From Mesostigma viride (taxonomy: Eukaryota > Streptophyta > Mesostigmatophyceae > Mesostigmatales > Mesostigmataceae): DNA of 64,000 bases. Both the position numbers and the translations under genes were made by a program. The notes beneath the pieces are model-generated. The model saw only the letters and a list, made by a program, of their open reading frames with translations, ran no database searches and had not been told where the DNA came from. Positions 1 to 10,452 of the stretch are shown piece by piece. Positions within the stretch are counted from its first letter, which is position 1. Each line of letters starts with the position of its first letter. Location: NCBI GenBank assembly GCA_009746045.1, contig RPFO01000103.1:579070-643069 (forward strand), in the 5' to 3' direction.

Positions 1-1008
1 GGCCCGAATCACTGTGAATGCCGTACGGCTTGCCGGTCACAGGGCGCGGAGCCCCCACAGACTTGGGCCGCGGGTGCATGCATGGTCGCCTTCATGACTA
101 CCTGCATGCCACCTATCTGAGTTGCGAATTAACCCGATCTGCCTTGAGTCCAGACATGCCAGGGGGCTGCCCGGGCAGTGCATGAGCCCTGCATGGCATT
201 ACGACGTGGGTAACACATATCCATGCAGGCCTAGCCTATTATATCCCGGAAGGTCCACGGGTGGTGCCCCGGCCGCGCTCGGCCCGGGGCACTATACCAT
301 ATGTGAGAACACAGCGGCGCCCCGCGCCCGGCAGGTTGGGCGGGCTTGGTGCCTGCTGAGCTCTCCATCGTGTCTACCTGATCTGTGCGTGCGAGGTGCT
401 CGGCTAGGCCCAGTCGCCTGTGCCTAATAATATCGGGAAGCAAGTATGGTAGTAATGGTACATTGATATCAGCATACAAATCCTCATGGCTGAATGGGCA
501 GGCGAAATGGGATATTGAGCGCACTGCGTAGCACTTCTTATGACCGCGCGCCGTTGAGTTTCTGCTCTAGCTCCTGCGTCAGCGTCCACGTCTCGGCTCC
601 ATAGATAGGTCAAAATCTAATAATTCAGGATGACGACCGTGAAGATTCAAGTCGTGTTTGACAGTCCGCCGGGGCAGGTTGGGCGGGGTTGCTCCACCAG
701 CTAGCGAGGGTGCTCGTGGAGCTGACAGTGCCCACTGCGATGCAGGCACTACCAATCAGTGGGTCCTCATGTCGTCCTCGATCGCAGTTGGGGAGCCAGC
801 TGCCGAGCAGCTTGAAGCTAGCGACTGGAAGCGGCCCCGGGAGGGCACTGCATGGGGTGTCGTCTAACAGCTGCGGAGCTCAGCTAGGGGGGGGGCGGCA
901 AGGCCGAGGGGCATGGCGTCTGTCTTGGGGCTGATTTCGAGACCAACATGCAGCCCGGGCCTCGAGAGCAAGGCAGTCCAACCATGCAAAGTTTCAAGGG
1001 CAGAAGCC
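1..1008 (-). mobile_element. degraded LINE-A 3' region
   Basis: Read on the minus strand, this stretch follows the 3' UTR and C-terminal coding region of the LINE copy at 1369-3158 (compare the parts near 1-120 with 1497-1620, and near 940-990 with 2260-2310). It has many substitutions and indels, so no reading frame of the family survives. It runs off the left edge of the window and ends close to the TTAA at 1009-1012. It is clearly older than the copy next to it. Confidence 0.75.
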
Positions 1009-1025
1009 TTAACCCATAGTCCGGA

Positions 1026-1049
1026 AACAGTGCGATATATCGCACTGTT
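1026..1049. repeat. 24-bp perfect palindrome
   Basis: The half site is AACAGTGCGATA, followed immediately by its reverse complement, 14 bp inside the PB1 left end. Related palindromes with core GCGATNNATCGC lie just inside the ends of the two larger piggyBac-like elements (43615-45343, 51961-54472). A subterminal transposase-binding site is a reasonable guess. Confidence 0.85.
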
Positions 1050-1057
1050 TGACTCCC

Positions 1058-1095
1058 GGTGGCGCGGCGCTCAATTCCCGGAGCGCCGCGCCACC
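1058..1095. repeat. GC-rich hairpin, 15-bp stem
   Basis: GGTGGCGCGGCGCTC at 1058-1072 pairs perfectly with 1081-1095 across an 8-nt spacer. It follows the 24-bp palindrome in PB1. Role unknown. Confidence 0.85.
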
Positions 1096-1368
1096 TGTGA
1101 CGGATGTCAGTGGTCCGGTGGGTCTGGGACGAAGGTGATGCATAGGTTTGGGGGTAATACTCGCCATAGCCTGGTAAATACAACGTGTATTGAGACAGTA
1201 TCACGTGACTTTGGCGGGAAATTTTCACTCTCGCGCGCGCGTAACGAGATATGGCTGCTAGCGTGCCGTTATCAAGGAAATTTTGCGTCTCACGGCTTGT
1301 AATGATTCAGAATGTTGCTCAGAATGATGATGCGTGATTTTCGTAGGTCAGGGGTGGCCAGATGTATA

Positions 1369-3158
1369 ATTAATTAATTAATTAATAGACACGTGACTGC
1401 GTCACGTGAGCATAAGTCCTCAGTGGGAGGGGAACATGGGATGGAATGGATGGTGTAAGCTATCTAGGTCCTAGTTACAGGGGTGTGGGCACCGCGGCCC
1501 GAATCGCTATGAATGCCATACTTGGTCACACGCGGAGCCCCCACAGGCTTGGGGGTGGTCTCCTTCATCACTACTTTCCATCTATCCTTGCGCACCATCT
1601 GCCTCCATATTACAGACAAACCAGGAGGCTGCCCGGGGGTGAGCCCGTCACGTCTAGTGTAGCACATGTCCATGCCGAGTCTATCACGAAAAGTCCTCGG
1701 GTGGCGGCCCTGCCGCGCGCGGCCGGGGGCACGCCAGGTGAGGACATATCGCCCGGGCTGGGCGGGCTTGGTGCCAGCTAGTCTATCTGATGTATCTACC
1801 TGATCTGTGCGGGCCAGGTGCCCGGTTAGGCCCGGGCGCCTGTGCCTAATAATGTGGGAAACATAGGGCAAATCAGCGTACAAATCCTCATTACTAATGT
1901 GCAAACCAAAGGGGATGTTAAGGGCCTTGCGCAGCATCTTGGTGACGGCGCCGTCGAGTCGTTGCTCCAGCTCCTGCATCAGTGTCCACGTCTCAGCGCC
2001 GTAGGTCAGGATCGTCAGAATGACGACCTTGAAGAGGTCACGCTTGACGATCCGGGGTAGGGCGGGGTCGCTCCACCAGCGGCGGTGGTCATGGAGGTGC
2101 GCCCACGCCATGCCGATCCGTGTCGTCATGTCGTCCTCGCAGTCGGGAAGCCAACTGCCGAGCAGCTTGAAGCGGCCTGAAGGAGGGTAGTTGACCTCGG
2201 CATCGTCTAAGAGGCGGAGTGTGGGTGGGGGCCCTGCCATGCCGAGGGCCAGGGCCTCCGTTTTGGGGCTGATTTCTAGACCAACCGCCCGAGCCTCGAG
2301 CGCCAGGCAGTCCAGCCAAAGTTGGGCAGACTCCGGCTTCTCGATGAGCGTGATGTCGTCGGCATAAATGAGGTCAGCTAGTAAATTCTGCTTGTTAGTC
2401 GGCCCCCTTCCCCAAGCTCGTTCGTGATCGCTAGGCCAGGGGCACGGCCTGCAATGCTAGCAAAGCGAGCACGTGCCTGGCGCATAACATAAACCACTAC
2501 AATAATAAACAGGTACGGCGACAGGACGCAACCCTGCCAGACGCCGGTCTGCAGTGGGCATGGCGGGGTAATGCCGTGTTGAGTGCGCACCGAAGTGGTC
2601 GACCCCTCATACAGCGTGCGGATGACGGTAATCAGGGGAGTGGGGACGCGAGCGCGAGCAAGTACAGCCCATAGAGCGTCCCAGAGGACAGAATCAAAAG
2701 CCTTGATGAAGTCAACGAAGATCAGGATTGCGGGAAACTCACCAGGTTGCAGGAGAGCGATTTCCTCGAAGAGGCGACGCGCGACGAAGATGGCCATGAC
2801 GGTGTTGCGCCCAGGACGGAAGCCCATTTGACTTTCCCCAAGGTGACAGTCGAGAGCAGAACGAAGGCGGTTGAGGATCATGCGCATGAACAACTTAAGT
2901 GCGGCGCTCTGGATGCAGACTCCTCTGTAGTTGGCGGGGTCGTCAGGGGAACCTTTGTTTTTGTACAGCATAATACGGGAGCTGTGCTGCCACTCAGGAA
3001 TCGGCGGCGCGTCGGCAAGCAGGATCCGGTTGCAGACGTCAAGCAGGAACCCCGTGAGCGCCGTCAGCTTAATCACCGGGGCTGGGAGCTGGTCAGGTCC
3101 AACGGCGGCATAAAAGCGGAGTTGCTTGGCGGCGGTGCTCAGCTCGAGCTCGGTGAAC
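1369..3158 (-). mobile_element. 5'-truncated LINE-A copy with 12-bp target duplication
   Basis: The insert is bounded by GCCAGATGTATA at 1357-1368 and again at 3159-3170, a clean target-site duplication. The 3' end on the minus strand carries the hairpin CACGTGACTGCGTCACGTG followed by an (ATTA)n tail. The 5' end is truncated inside the reverse transcriptase coding region. It sits inside the piggyBac-like element 1013-4150 and is therefore younger than it. Confidence 0.9.
1464..3158 (-). pseudogene. LINE-A ORF2 fragment: reverse transcriptase and C-terminal region
   Basis: Reading down the minus strand, the fragment shows RT blocks (GVCIQSAALK, GFRPGRNTVM, the FVDFIKAFDSV block with motif A aspartate, GVWQGCVLSPYLF). 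A frameshift near 2390 follows, and the YADD catalytic motif continues in the next frame. Then comes the C-terminal region with LTYGAETWTL and HLARTDQVD. The EEP endonuclease part is missing through 5' truncation. An open frame extends upstream to 3310, but its first 50 or so residues come from the piggyBac-like element and are fortuitous. RT family membership is secure. The LINE clade (RTE/Jockey/CR1-like) is not resolved. Confidence 0.85.
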
Positions 3159-3170
3159 GCCAGATGTATA

Positions 3171-4477
3171 GCATTGGTAAAATACAGGGAGGAAATTACT
3201 GCTTTCTTGGTCGTCAGTACCAGATGAGTAATGGCATGCCATATTTCGATTTTCTTCTTATGGCCCGGCAGTCTGCGCCAGCCCGAGCACCCAGTTTTGG
3301 TACGGGACATCCGCAGCAGCGTCCCTGTGAATTCGGATGCGTTTATAGGTCATCTTTGCACAGAACATCAACCTGGTAATCATGTTGGATGCATTCACTA
3401 TGCGGCTATGGCGGCCTATGCCTGGAAAGCATTAGCCAGTGTGAGATATGAGGGTCCCGGCCAGCGGAACCCGGAAAGGTCGTGATCAAGCCAGGTACGG
3501 CAACGTGTTTGCATGTCGTTTGCACGGGAATCTGTCGTTTATACATCGATTTTACACGAGTGTATCAGTGCCTCTTGCAGCAGGTTTCCATGCCTGCTGT
3601 ATGAGTGCTATTAGCCCCAAATCTGCTCAGTTTGTGGTGTTTCTTTGGAGGATGCCATTCCGTTAGTGCTGGTTTAGCACTTCTTTGTTTCCCAGCACTT
3701 TTTACAGTCCTATATGGCTGTATACAATGCATAACTGTGTGGCATTTCATGGACGGCTGCTTACGCGCGCGTAACCCACACACGTAAGTGAGCGCATTAT
3801 ATAGGTCAGATGGGCTATCCGTGCGGTCTGACCCAAGGAAAGCATGGTGGCACTATCCAATGAAATTGTCCAATGTTAATATTGAGGTTCCTGACCCTCC
3901 CAGTAGATGTTATTATCTAAGGGGATTTTTCTTACCTGAAAATGATCGTCTTTTGTCCAACTTTGGCAGTAAATATCTTGCAAAGCACTGAATGGACTCG
4001 GGATATTATTGCATATTCTAAAAGCCCTTGAAGTGTAGATACTCCTAGCACCACCTTGGTTGGGGGTATTTGGAGTTGTGGCCTATGAGTTATGATTTTT
4101 TCCATTTTCAGGGGTCTAAAAATGCCAAAAACCCATTCCCGGACTATGGGTTAAAATGATCATGAAACCTTAAAATGATCATGAATCTAAAGCAGCTTTT
4201 ATTCAGTTCCACTGATTTGTTACCAGCTGGCTCATGTTCTGGTGTAGGCGTTCAGCATGAAGGGCAATATCAAAACCTATCTATATCCACATTCTATCTA
4301 TAAGCTCTTGCAGCATGCCTTAGTACTACTTATCACGTAGTTGCTGAGGGTAGGTATATAGGGGCATCTTTTATGAAGAAGAAAGTGCGTGTAGTGTCGA
4401 TCAGACACCGGTAGCCCCACAGATTTATTTCTGCATCAGGAGTATGGTAGTCTACATAGAGGAAGCCGAACAATATC
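3171..4477. other. no gene recognised
   Basis: This holds the right part of the piggyBac-like element (to 4150) and then about 320 bases of unassigned sequence. A short direct repeat (CCTTAAAATGATCATGAA-like) lies just outside the right TTAA. Only short, unrecognisable reading frames occur. Confidence 0.6.
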
Positions 4478-5092
4478 TTTACAACGTGCCAGGCACATGC
4501 CCGGTTTGCTAGCATTGCTGGCCGTGCCCCTGGCCTAGTGGTCGTGAACGAGCTTGGGGAAGGGGGGCCGACCAACAGGCAGAGTTCACTAGCTGACCTC
4601 ATTTATGCCGACGACATCATGCTCATCAATTGAGAAGCCGGCCGTCTGCCCAACTTTGGCTGGACTGCCTGGCGCTCGAGGCTCGGGCCGGCTGTTGGTC
4701 TGGAAATCAGCCCCAAAACGGTGGCCCTGGCAGGGGCCTGGCCTGGCCCCCGCCCCCACTCCGGCTCTTAAACGACACTGCCGGTCGATCAATTACCCTA
4801 CTTCAGGCCGCTTCAAGTTGCTCGGCAGTTGGCTTCGATCCCGACTGCGAGGAGGACCTGACGACATGCACGGTTAGGGCATGGCGTGGGCGCAACTCCA
4901 TGACCACCGCCGCTGGCAGGCCAGTGACCCCGCCCTACGGTCCCGGATCGTCAAGCTTGACCTCTTCAAGGTCGTCATTCTGACGATCCTGACCTACGGC
5001 GCCGAGAGCTGGACACTGACGCAGGAGCTGGAGAAACGACTTGACGGCTTAACGTCACCAAGATGCTGCACAAGGCCCTTAATATAAGTACG
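4478..5092 (+). pseudogene. LINE-A ORF2 fragment, truncated at both ends
   Basis: In shifting frames it matches the same LINE family: the region before the catalytic site, then LADLIYADDI near 4590-4625, then the C-terminal stretch FKVVILTILTYGAESWTL near 4960-5020. At least three frameshifts and an in-frame stop right after YADD disable it. No tail or target duplication is visible. Confidence 0.8.
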
Positions 5093-5785
5093 TAAGTACA
5101 AGTAAGTGAGTGTGAACATGCACAGTAAGAGAGCGTGAACATGCACTGAAGGCATGCCACGGAGTACCCGATGAGGTACCTTTCTACGCGGATACTTCAC
5201 CCGCGAAGGCAAGTGGCGCGACTCACTCACCCAGGTCTGGAGTCAAAGATAGCAACTCCGCGTCATCCGGACTATCCAAGACGACTGTACGCTCGGCCAT
5301 GATCAGACGGGTGTGGGGGTAGGTTGCATGCCAACCCCCGATAGCCCAGGAGAATATAAAGGCTTCTCCCGGAGCCTAAGGGTTTTTAGGGGCATACCCC
5401 GGGTTCACCCACAAAAACAATACCAGCCCTCAATATCCCCTTGATATAGACTCGGAACAGGGATCGAGTTACCTTCTGCTGAGATGCCATGTACCAGCTA
5501 TAGCCTAGCCATATATAATATCTTCCACCCCAGTGATCTGCCGCCAAATTAGGCGCCCGAGCTCCGTGCCTTTTTCTGCCCGCCCCTCGCAGCGGGTGAG
5601 ACCTCGGTGGCGGCCCAGCTGGGGGTGACATTACAATTCGTTCAAGTGGCCCGCCGGAGCGGCTGTACAATTTTTCCCAGTGAGCGCGCTGCCAAGTGTA
5701 CTTGTGGGCAAATTTTTAGGTGCCCCGTCACTTCGAGGTACTAAAAATTAGGCTACGGTACGAATTCAGCGAATTTCAGCGAATT
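5093..5785. other. no gene recognised
   Basis: No reading frame here resembles a known family. A short direct repeat (GTGAACATGCAC twice, 5110-5145) is the only visible structure. Confidence 0.5.
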
Positions 5786-5789
5786 TTCA

Positions 5790-5985
5790 GTCGAACCAAA
5801 GGAAGTGACGCCAACTACCAAAAAGTTTCCGTTACGAATTTTCAGCCCAACACTCGCGCAAAATGAAGTGACGGCAACTACCAAAAAGTTTCCGTTACGA
5901 ATTTTCACTCCCACACGTTTGCACAAAAGGAAGTGACGGCAACTACCAAAAAGTTTCCGTTACGAATTTTCAGTCCCACACTTCG
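5790..5985. repeat. about 64-bp tandem repeat, three units
   Basis: A unit containing GAAGTGACGGCAACTACC and AAAAAGTTTCCGTTACGAAT recurs at 5802, 5865 and 5930 (periods 63 and 65) with few changes. Confidence 0.85.
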
Positions 5986-6292
5986 CGCAAATTTTAGTAG
6001 GGCTGCACGCAAGCTACCTTTCAAAATTTTGCGCTAGTATGGAACGCATTTCATTCGTCTGGAGGAACGCTGCCCGCCAACTACCCCCGTTCAGAAAGTT
6101 CCGCCGAAATTTACCCGAGATTTGGAAATCTGAACGTCCGCGCAAATTTTAGTAGGGCTGCACGCAAGCTACCTTTCAAAATTTTGCGCAAGTATGGAAC
6201 GCAATTCATTCGTCCGGAGGAATGCTGCTCGTCAACTGCCCCCGTTCAGAAAGTTGCGCCGAACTTGACTTGAGATTTGGAAATCTGAACGT
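5986..6292. repeat. about 155-bp tandem repeat, two units
   Basis: CGCAAATTTTAGTAGGGCTG starts at 5986 and again at 6141. The following 150 bases match closely. It directly follows the 64-bp array. Confidence 0.85.
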
Positions 6293-6407
6293 GCGGTTGG
6301 AGTTTCGCGGGGAAACCCAAGTTCCCAAGTAATTCACCAATGACGCGCTTCGAACACTTGTCCGCTAAAACCTAAGCAGCCGCTCCGGCTGGCCACTTAA
6401 ACGAAAC

Positions 6408-6974
6408 TTGATGACGACTCCAGGCAGGGCGGATATCCTCATCCATTCGGTGCAGGCCTACCTCGAGGCCCACCCCACCCACGCTGTCGTCAAGGTCGAC
6501 TGCCACAACGCGTTCAACAGTCTGTCCCGCGCCAGCATGTTTGCAGCAGTCATGGAGTCCTGGCGAGGACTTGTACGCTTGGACAGCCATGTGCTACGGC
6601 CAGCCCGGCTGAACTGGTTCACATCATGGAGGACGGCACTCGCGGCGGCCTGCTGTCGCGGTCGGGCACCCAGCAAGGGGACCCCCTGGGACCCCTGTAC
6701 TTTGCCGCCCCCCCCCAGGGTTGCCTCCAATTAAGCGGTCCATGCTGCCCACCCGGCGGTCGCTATCCAGGCCTACTTGGATGATATCTACCTCCTGGGC
6801 CCTGTGCCGTCCGGACACGGTCCACCGCGGCTCTGCTGGCACTGCAGACCGCGGTGGCCGACATCAACCTCCAGTTGACCCTGGCCAAGTGCGCGGTGTA
6901 CTCGCCCCAAGGTGATTGCTCCGGCTTTCCGCCCCAGCTCTTGGGCCGAGACGAGCGCCTCCATGGGTTGGATG
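6408..6974 (+). pseudogene. LINE-B reverse transcriptase fragment
   Basis: RT motif A appears as VKVDCHNAFNSLSR (near 6488-6530), motif B as GTQQGDPLGPLYF (near 6668-6706) and the catalytic motif as AYLDDIYLLG (near 6772-6800), in different frames because of indels. LQLTLAKCAVY follows near 6870-6900. The coding sequence stops at the LINE-A insertion site and resumes at 23884. Confidence 0.8.
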
Positions 6975-7194
6975 CAGCGAGTGTATGCTGGTGTTTTACG
7001 GTGTGGCGAGCTATGGATGCCGAGAATGCTCATAACTTTTACATCCGGGCATAAAATTTGGTCGGGTAGATTGCAGTAGAAGCGTCTTTTGATGACGAAC
7101 ACGATGATATAATTTTCAGCCGCCATCGCCCAAGATTTAGCGCAATATCATAAAACGCAGCGCAGGCAGGGATCGTATTTTCCGGAATCTAGCC

Positions 7195-8577
7195 ATGGCG
7201 AAATCACCATCAGCCGCCTCCCACTCCCCCGCCGATGGGGAGGATTCAGCGCCTCATACCATTACGCAACTAGTCGACGCTGTGGACACCATTGCGACCC
7301 AGCCACCGCCTGCTGAAGCCGCCATTAACGTCTCGTCTAAGCGGCATTGCGTCGGCCCAGCCGACGAGATGGACAGCCAGATCCCTCCGCCTTCGGCTCC
7401 TTTTTCCAGCGAGAATATCAGTGAGGACGACCCGGCCCCTTGACGACGACGACGACGACGACGACGCCATCGACGACGCTGAGTTTAACCCAGCGGACTT
7501 CATGCCTGGCGAGGCTGTCGCCGATCGAGCACCGGTTCTTTTCGCTTATGTATTGCCGAGCAGGCGCAGGCTATCCTGCACCTCATGAACGCCAACAAAA
7601 CTCCGATCTATTTTCCTAGCACGCTTGGCGAGACCATTTCAGTGGACGAGCTCGCCGACATGGATGAGCCACAGCTTCGACTTTCTGTTTTCCTGAGCCA
7701 CGCGCAGGCCCCTTGCCTCCGGGCACTCTTTGCCGCTTTCGAGGACGCCGAGCACGGCACCGCCAACACCCCCGATGCTTCCCCGGAAGCAGACCTGCAC
7801 AAGCTCAATAAGAAAGTCGCAGACATGGCTGCCCAACTCGGCGCCTCAGTGTCCACCGCTATCCGTCAAGACACTGCTGAGCTCCACTCCAGCATTGCCG
7901 AGGTCAAGGCCGCCCTGACCAGCCCGCCCCAGCCAGCCGCCCCCGCACCCACCAGCTAGTACGCTATAACATGGTGAAACAGACCGACATTGCCAACCTG
8001 ATGGAAGATGCCGCACGCAGGGGGGCTGCAGCCCTGACAAGACTGCTGTCGAGGAGGACCAGCGCTCACGCAGTATAGTGGTCCGGTATTTCGAGGTCGC
8101 GCAGCAGCCCGAAACGGACCTGATGCTAGCGCAACGCCTGTACCACAGCCTCATCGTGGGCCGGCTGCATCTGGGCAACGAACGCATCCGCATTGAGTCG
8201 GCCGCCTGGATGGCGGGCCAGCCTGGGCCCGTCCGGGTGACCTTCGCGAATGTGGCCAGCAAGGTGAAGGTACTCCAAGCAAGCCCGCAAGCTCCTGGGC
8301 GGGAGAAACGCGCCGAGCCTCGACGACCTACTCTCCCCGGCCCAGCTCGTCATCAAGAACGGCTTGCTGGGCAGCGACGTGGCGGTCAAGGCCAGGCGCG
8401 ATGGCATCCGCAAGGTCTACGTCCGCCTCGTCAACGATACCCCCGTGCTCTTCATCAACGGTCAGCGCACGGATGTGCAGGCTCCTAACAAGCGGCACAA
8501 GCCGGGCCGTACCAGGCGCGCCCCAGCTGCATCATCATCGTCTACGCACGTCCCGGGTATGGATGGCGCCCGGTAAG
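7195..8577 (+). pseudogene. LINE-A ORF1 (gag-like), frameshifted
   Basis: The first frame starts at ATG 7195 (MAKSPSAASHSPADG) and breaks near the (GAC)n run at 7443-7470, which encodes poly-Asp in a neighbouring frame. It continues as 7585-7959, with a likely coiled coil around ADLHKLNKKVADMAAQLGAS. It then continues as 8078-8280 and 8340-8577 in other frames, the last ending in a basic KRHKPGRTRR segment. Position and composition fit the nucleic-acid-binding ORF1 of a LINE. I see no zinc knuckle. At least three frameshifts. Confidence 0.6.
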
Positions 8578-8839
8578 GGCACACCCTCGCGGCCTCGCGG
8601 TACGATCGATAGGCTTTGGGCATAGCCTTTAATAAACAAGCCCCTTTCCATCGATCCTCATGTCGCACCGTGGGAGCATGATTAGGATGCAAGGTCGCCA
8701 GGCACGCCACGGTCAACCTTCCCGCCAATTTACCAGCCACAAACGCCTCTTGGCCCGCCTTGAGCGGGACGAGGCCCTGTCGACACGCCGGCGACCCCAG
8801 CCAGGACGGAGACGACGCATATCCGCCCTGAAAGAAAGA

Positions 8840-8962
8840 CTCCATGCGTTGACAAGCATTAACCCCCCTCGCCACCCTCCCCCTCCCCCCCACCCCAACC
8901 CCCACCCCCACCTCCAGCACTATACCCTTCTCCACCCCCACCCCCACCCCCACCCCCCCGCT
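8840..8962 (+). repeat. C-rich low-complexity tract (CCCCCAC)n
   Basis: Runs of C broken by A, T or AC lie between ORF1 and ORF2 of LINE-A. On the minus strand this gives the G-rich apparent Gly/Val peptide. Confidence 0.9.
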
Positions 8963-8985
8963 AATAGGGCAACGGCCCATTCTTA

Positions 8986-9213
8986 ATTGGTATTGCAAGC
9001 TTTAATGTGCGCACCCTCCCTGCAGATCCTTCTACGAGCGGCGGCACCCCAGCACGTCAACGCGTCGACAAGCTGATCGCCCTGTGCGCCGACAACAAGA
9101 TCGCGGTCCTCGGGGTCCAGGAGCACCGACGCACCGTTGACCCTCAGCACGGGGTCAATGGTTTGCTGGTCGACGACCTGCGTGCGGGCTGGCGGTTCCA
9201 CTATAGTGGCGGC
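8986..9213 (+). pseudogene. LINE-A ORF2, EEP endonuclease part 1
   Basis: IGIASFNVRTL (β-strand with Asn) and VLGVQEHRR, holding the metal-binding Glu of the exonuclease-endonuclease-phosphatase fold, are visible. The frame stops at the palindrome-array insertion and continues in frame at 10453 once the array and one GCGGC duplication are removed (HYSGG then DAPGQGGVGLL). Confidence 0.8.
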
Positions 9214-9419
9214 AGTTAGGTGAAATAGTGCCGGAACCTTTTTGCCGTTGGGGCAAATCGGTCCGGAACACTATTTTGCCCGGAGTCACCACTTCCGAGC
9301 ACCTAAGTTAATTCGGCCGAATTAACTTAGGTGCTCGGAAGTGGTGACTCCGGGCAAAATAGTGTTCCGGACCGATTTGCCCCAACGGCAAAAAGGTTCC
9401 GGCACTATTTCACATAACT
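9214..9419. repeat. palindrome unit 1 (206 bp)
   Basis: Two 103-bp arms meet at GG|CC (9316/9317) with no spacer. One mismatch lies near the outer end (CACAT against CACCT). Confidence 0.95.
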
Positions 9420-9556
9420 GAAAACCTGGCCCCGTGGAGGGGGAGTCGAATAGACCTGGAGACAACGTCCGCCTGGGCTAGTGCACGCAAATGATATTGC
9501 GCCGGAACTGTCTCTGGCAGGTTTCGAACCCCTGACCTCCAAGGTGCACAGGTCTT
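9420..9556 (-). repeat. spacer 1 with tRNA-like 3' half (minus strand)
   Basis: On the minus strand it has an anticodon-loop-like TGTGCAC, an AGGTC variable loop and the B-box-like GGTTCGAAACC. These are spaced as in the 3' half of a tRNA, closest to tRNA-Ala(TGC). A 5' half is not visible. Confidence 0.6.
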
Positions 9557-9762
9557 AGTTAGGTGAAATAGTGCCGGAACCTTTTTGCCGTTGGGGCGAA
9601 TCGGTCCGGAACACTATTTTGCCCGGAGTCACCACTTCCGAGCACCTAAGTTAATTCGGCCGAATTAACTTAGGTGCTCGGAAGTGGTGACTCCGGGCAA
9701 AATAGTGTTCCGGACCGATTTGCCCCAACGGCAAAAAGGTTCCGGCACTATTTCACATAACT
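9557..9762. repeat. palindrome unit 2 (206 bp)
   Basis: Same arms as unit 1, with two arm-to-arm mismatches. The left arm carries a GCGAATCGG variant and the right arm the GCAAATCGG type. Confidence 0.95.
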
Positions 9763-9899
9763 GAAAACCTGGCCCCGTGGAGGGGGAGTCGAATAGACCT
9801 GGAGACAACGTCCGCCTGGGCTAGTGCACGCAAATGATATTGCGCCGGAACTGTCTCTGGCAGGTTTCGAACCCCTGACCTCCAAGGTGCACAGGTCTT
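9763..9899 (-). repeat. spacer 2, same orientation as spacer 1
   Basis: It repeats spacer 1 over 137 bp with the same tRNA-like segment on the minus strand. Confidence 0.9.
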
Positions 9900-10105
9900 A
9901 GTTAGGTGAAATAGTGCCGGAACCTTTTTGCCGTTGGGGCAAATCGGTCCGGAACACTATTTTGCCCGGAGTCACCACTTCCGAGCACCTAAGTTAATTC
10001 GGCCGAATTAACTTAGGTGCTCGGAAGTGGTGACTCCGGGCAAAATAGTGTTCTGGACCGATTTGCCCCAACGGCAAAAAGGTTCCGGCACTATTTCACC
10101 TAACT
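9900..10105. repeat. palindrome unit 3 (206 bp)
   Basis: The arms meet at the same GG|CC centre. One mismatch (TTCTGG for TTCCGG) in the right arm. Confidence 0.95.
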
Positions 10106-10241
10106 AAGACCTGTGCACCTTGGAGGTCAGGGGTTCGAAACCTGCCAGAGACAGTTCCGGCGCAATATCATTTGCGTGCACTAGCCCAGGCGGACGTTGT
10201 CTCCAGGTCTATTCGACTCCCCCTCCACGGGGCCAGGTTTT
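10106..10241 (+). repeat. spacer 3, inverted
   Basis: This is the reverse complement of spacers 1 and 2, so the tRNA-like segment is on the plus strand here (B-box-like GGTTCGAAACC near 10131). Inversion by recombination between the flanking palindromes is the simplest explanation. Confidence 0.9.
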
Positions 10242-10447
10242 GGTTAGGTGAAATAGTGCCGGAACCTTTTTGCCGTTGGGGCGAATCGGTCCGGAACACT
10301 ATTTTGCCCGGAGTCACCACTTCCGAGCACCTAAGTTAATTCGGCCGAATTAACTTAGGTGCTCGGAAGTGGTGACTCCGGGCAAAATAGTGTTCCGGAC
10401 CGATTCGCCCCAACGGCAAAAAGGTTCCGGCACTATTTCACCTAACT
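10242..10447. repeat. palindrome unit 4 (206 bp)
   Basis: Both arms carry the GCGAATCGG variant. The only mismatch is at the outermost base. It ends at the GCGGC duplication. Confidence 0.95.
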
Positions 10448-10452
10448 GCGGC

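Larger units (their letters stand above)
1013..4150. mobile_element. piggyBac-like non-autonomous element PB1 (with nested LINE)
   Basis: The termini are perfect 12-bp inverted repeats, CCCATAGTCCGG at 1013 and CCGGACTATGGG ending at 4150, bounded by TTAA on both sides (1009-1012 and 4151-4154). TTAA target duplication with termini starting CCC is the hallmark of the piggyBac superfamily. Without the LINE at 1369-3158 and one copy of its target duplication, the element is about 1.35 kb. No piggyBac transposase is visible, so it is probably non-autonomous. Just inside the left end is a 24-bp palindrome. The superfamily assignment rests on termini alone. Confidence 0.75.
9214..10447. mobile_element. 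foldback array: four 206-bp palindromes with three tRNA-like spacers
   Basis: The block is bounded by AGTTAGGTGAAATAG and its complement and by a 5-bp duplication GCGGC (9209-9213, 10448-10452), so it inserted as one unit. Inside are four nearly perfect 206-bp palindromes separated by spacers of 137, 137 and 136 bp. The third spacer is inverted relative to the first two. There is no coding capacity. No family I know matches. Possible readings are a foldback/MITE array or a tandem of elements with 103-bp inverted termini and a 137-bp core. Confidence 0.85.

Noticed and set aside
7270-7503. Minus-strand Ser-rich frame
   Set aside because: Shadow of the (GAC)n run in LINE-A ORF1.
9214-10447. 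CRISPR-like array of repeats and spacers
   Set aside because: The repeats are 206-bp palindromes, the spacers are copies of one another, and the context is a eukaryotic retrotransposon.
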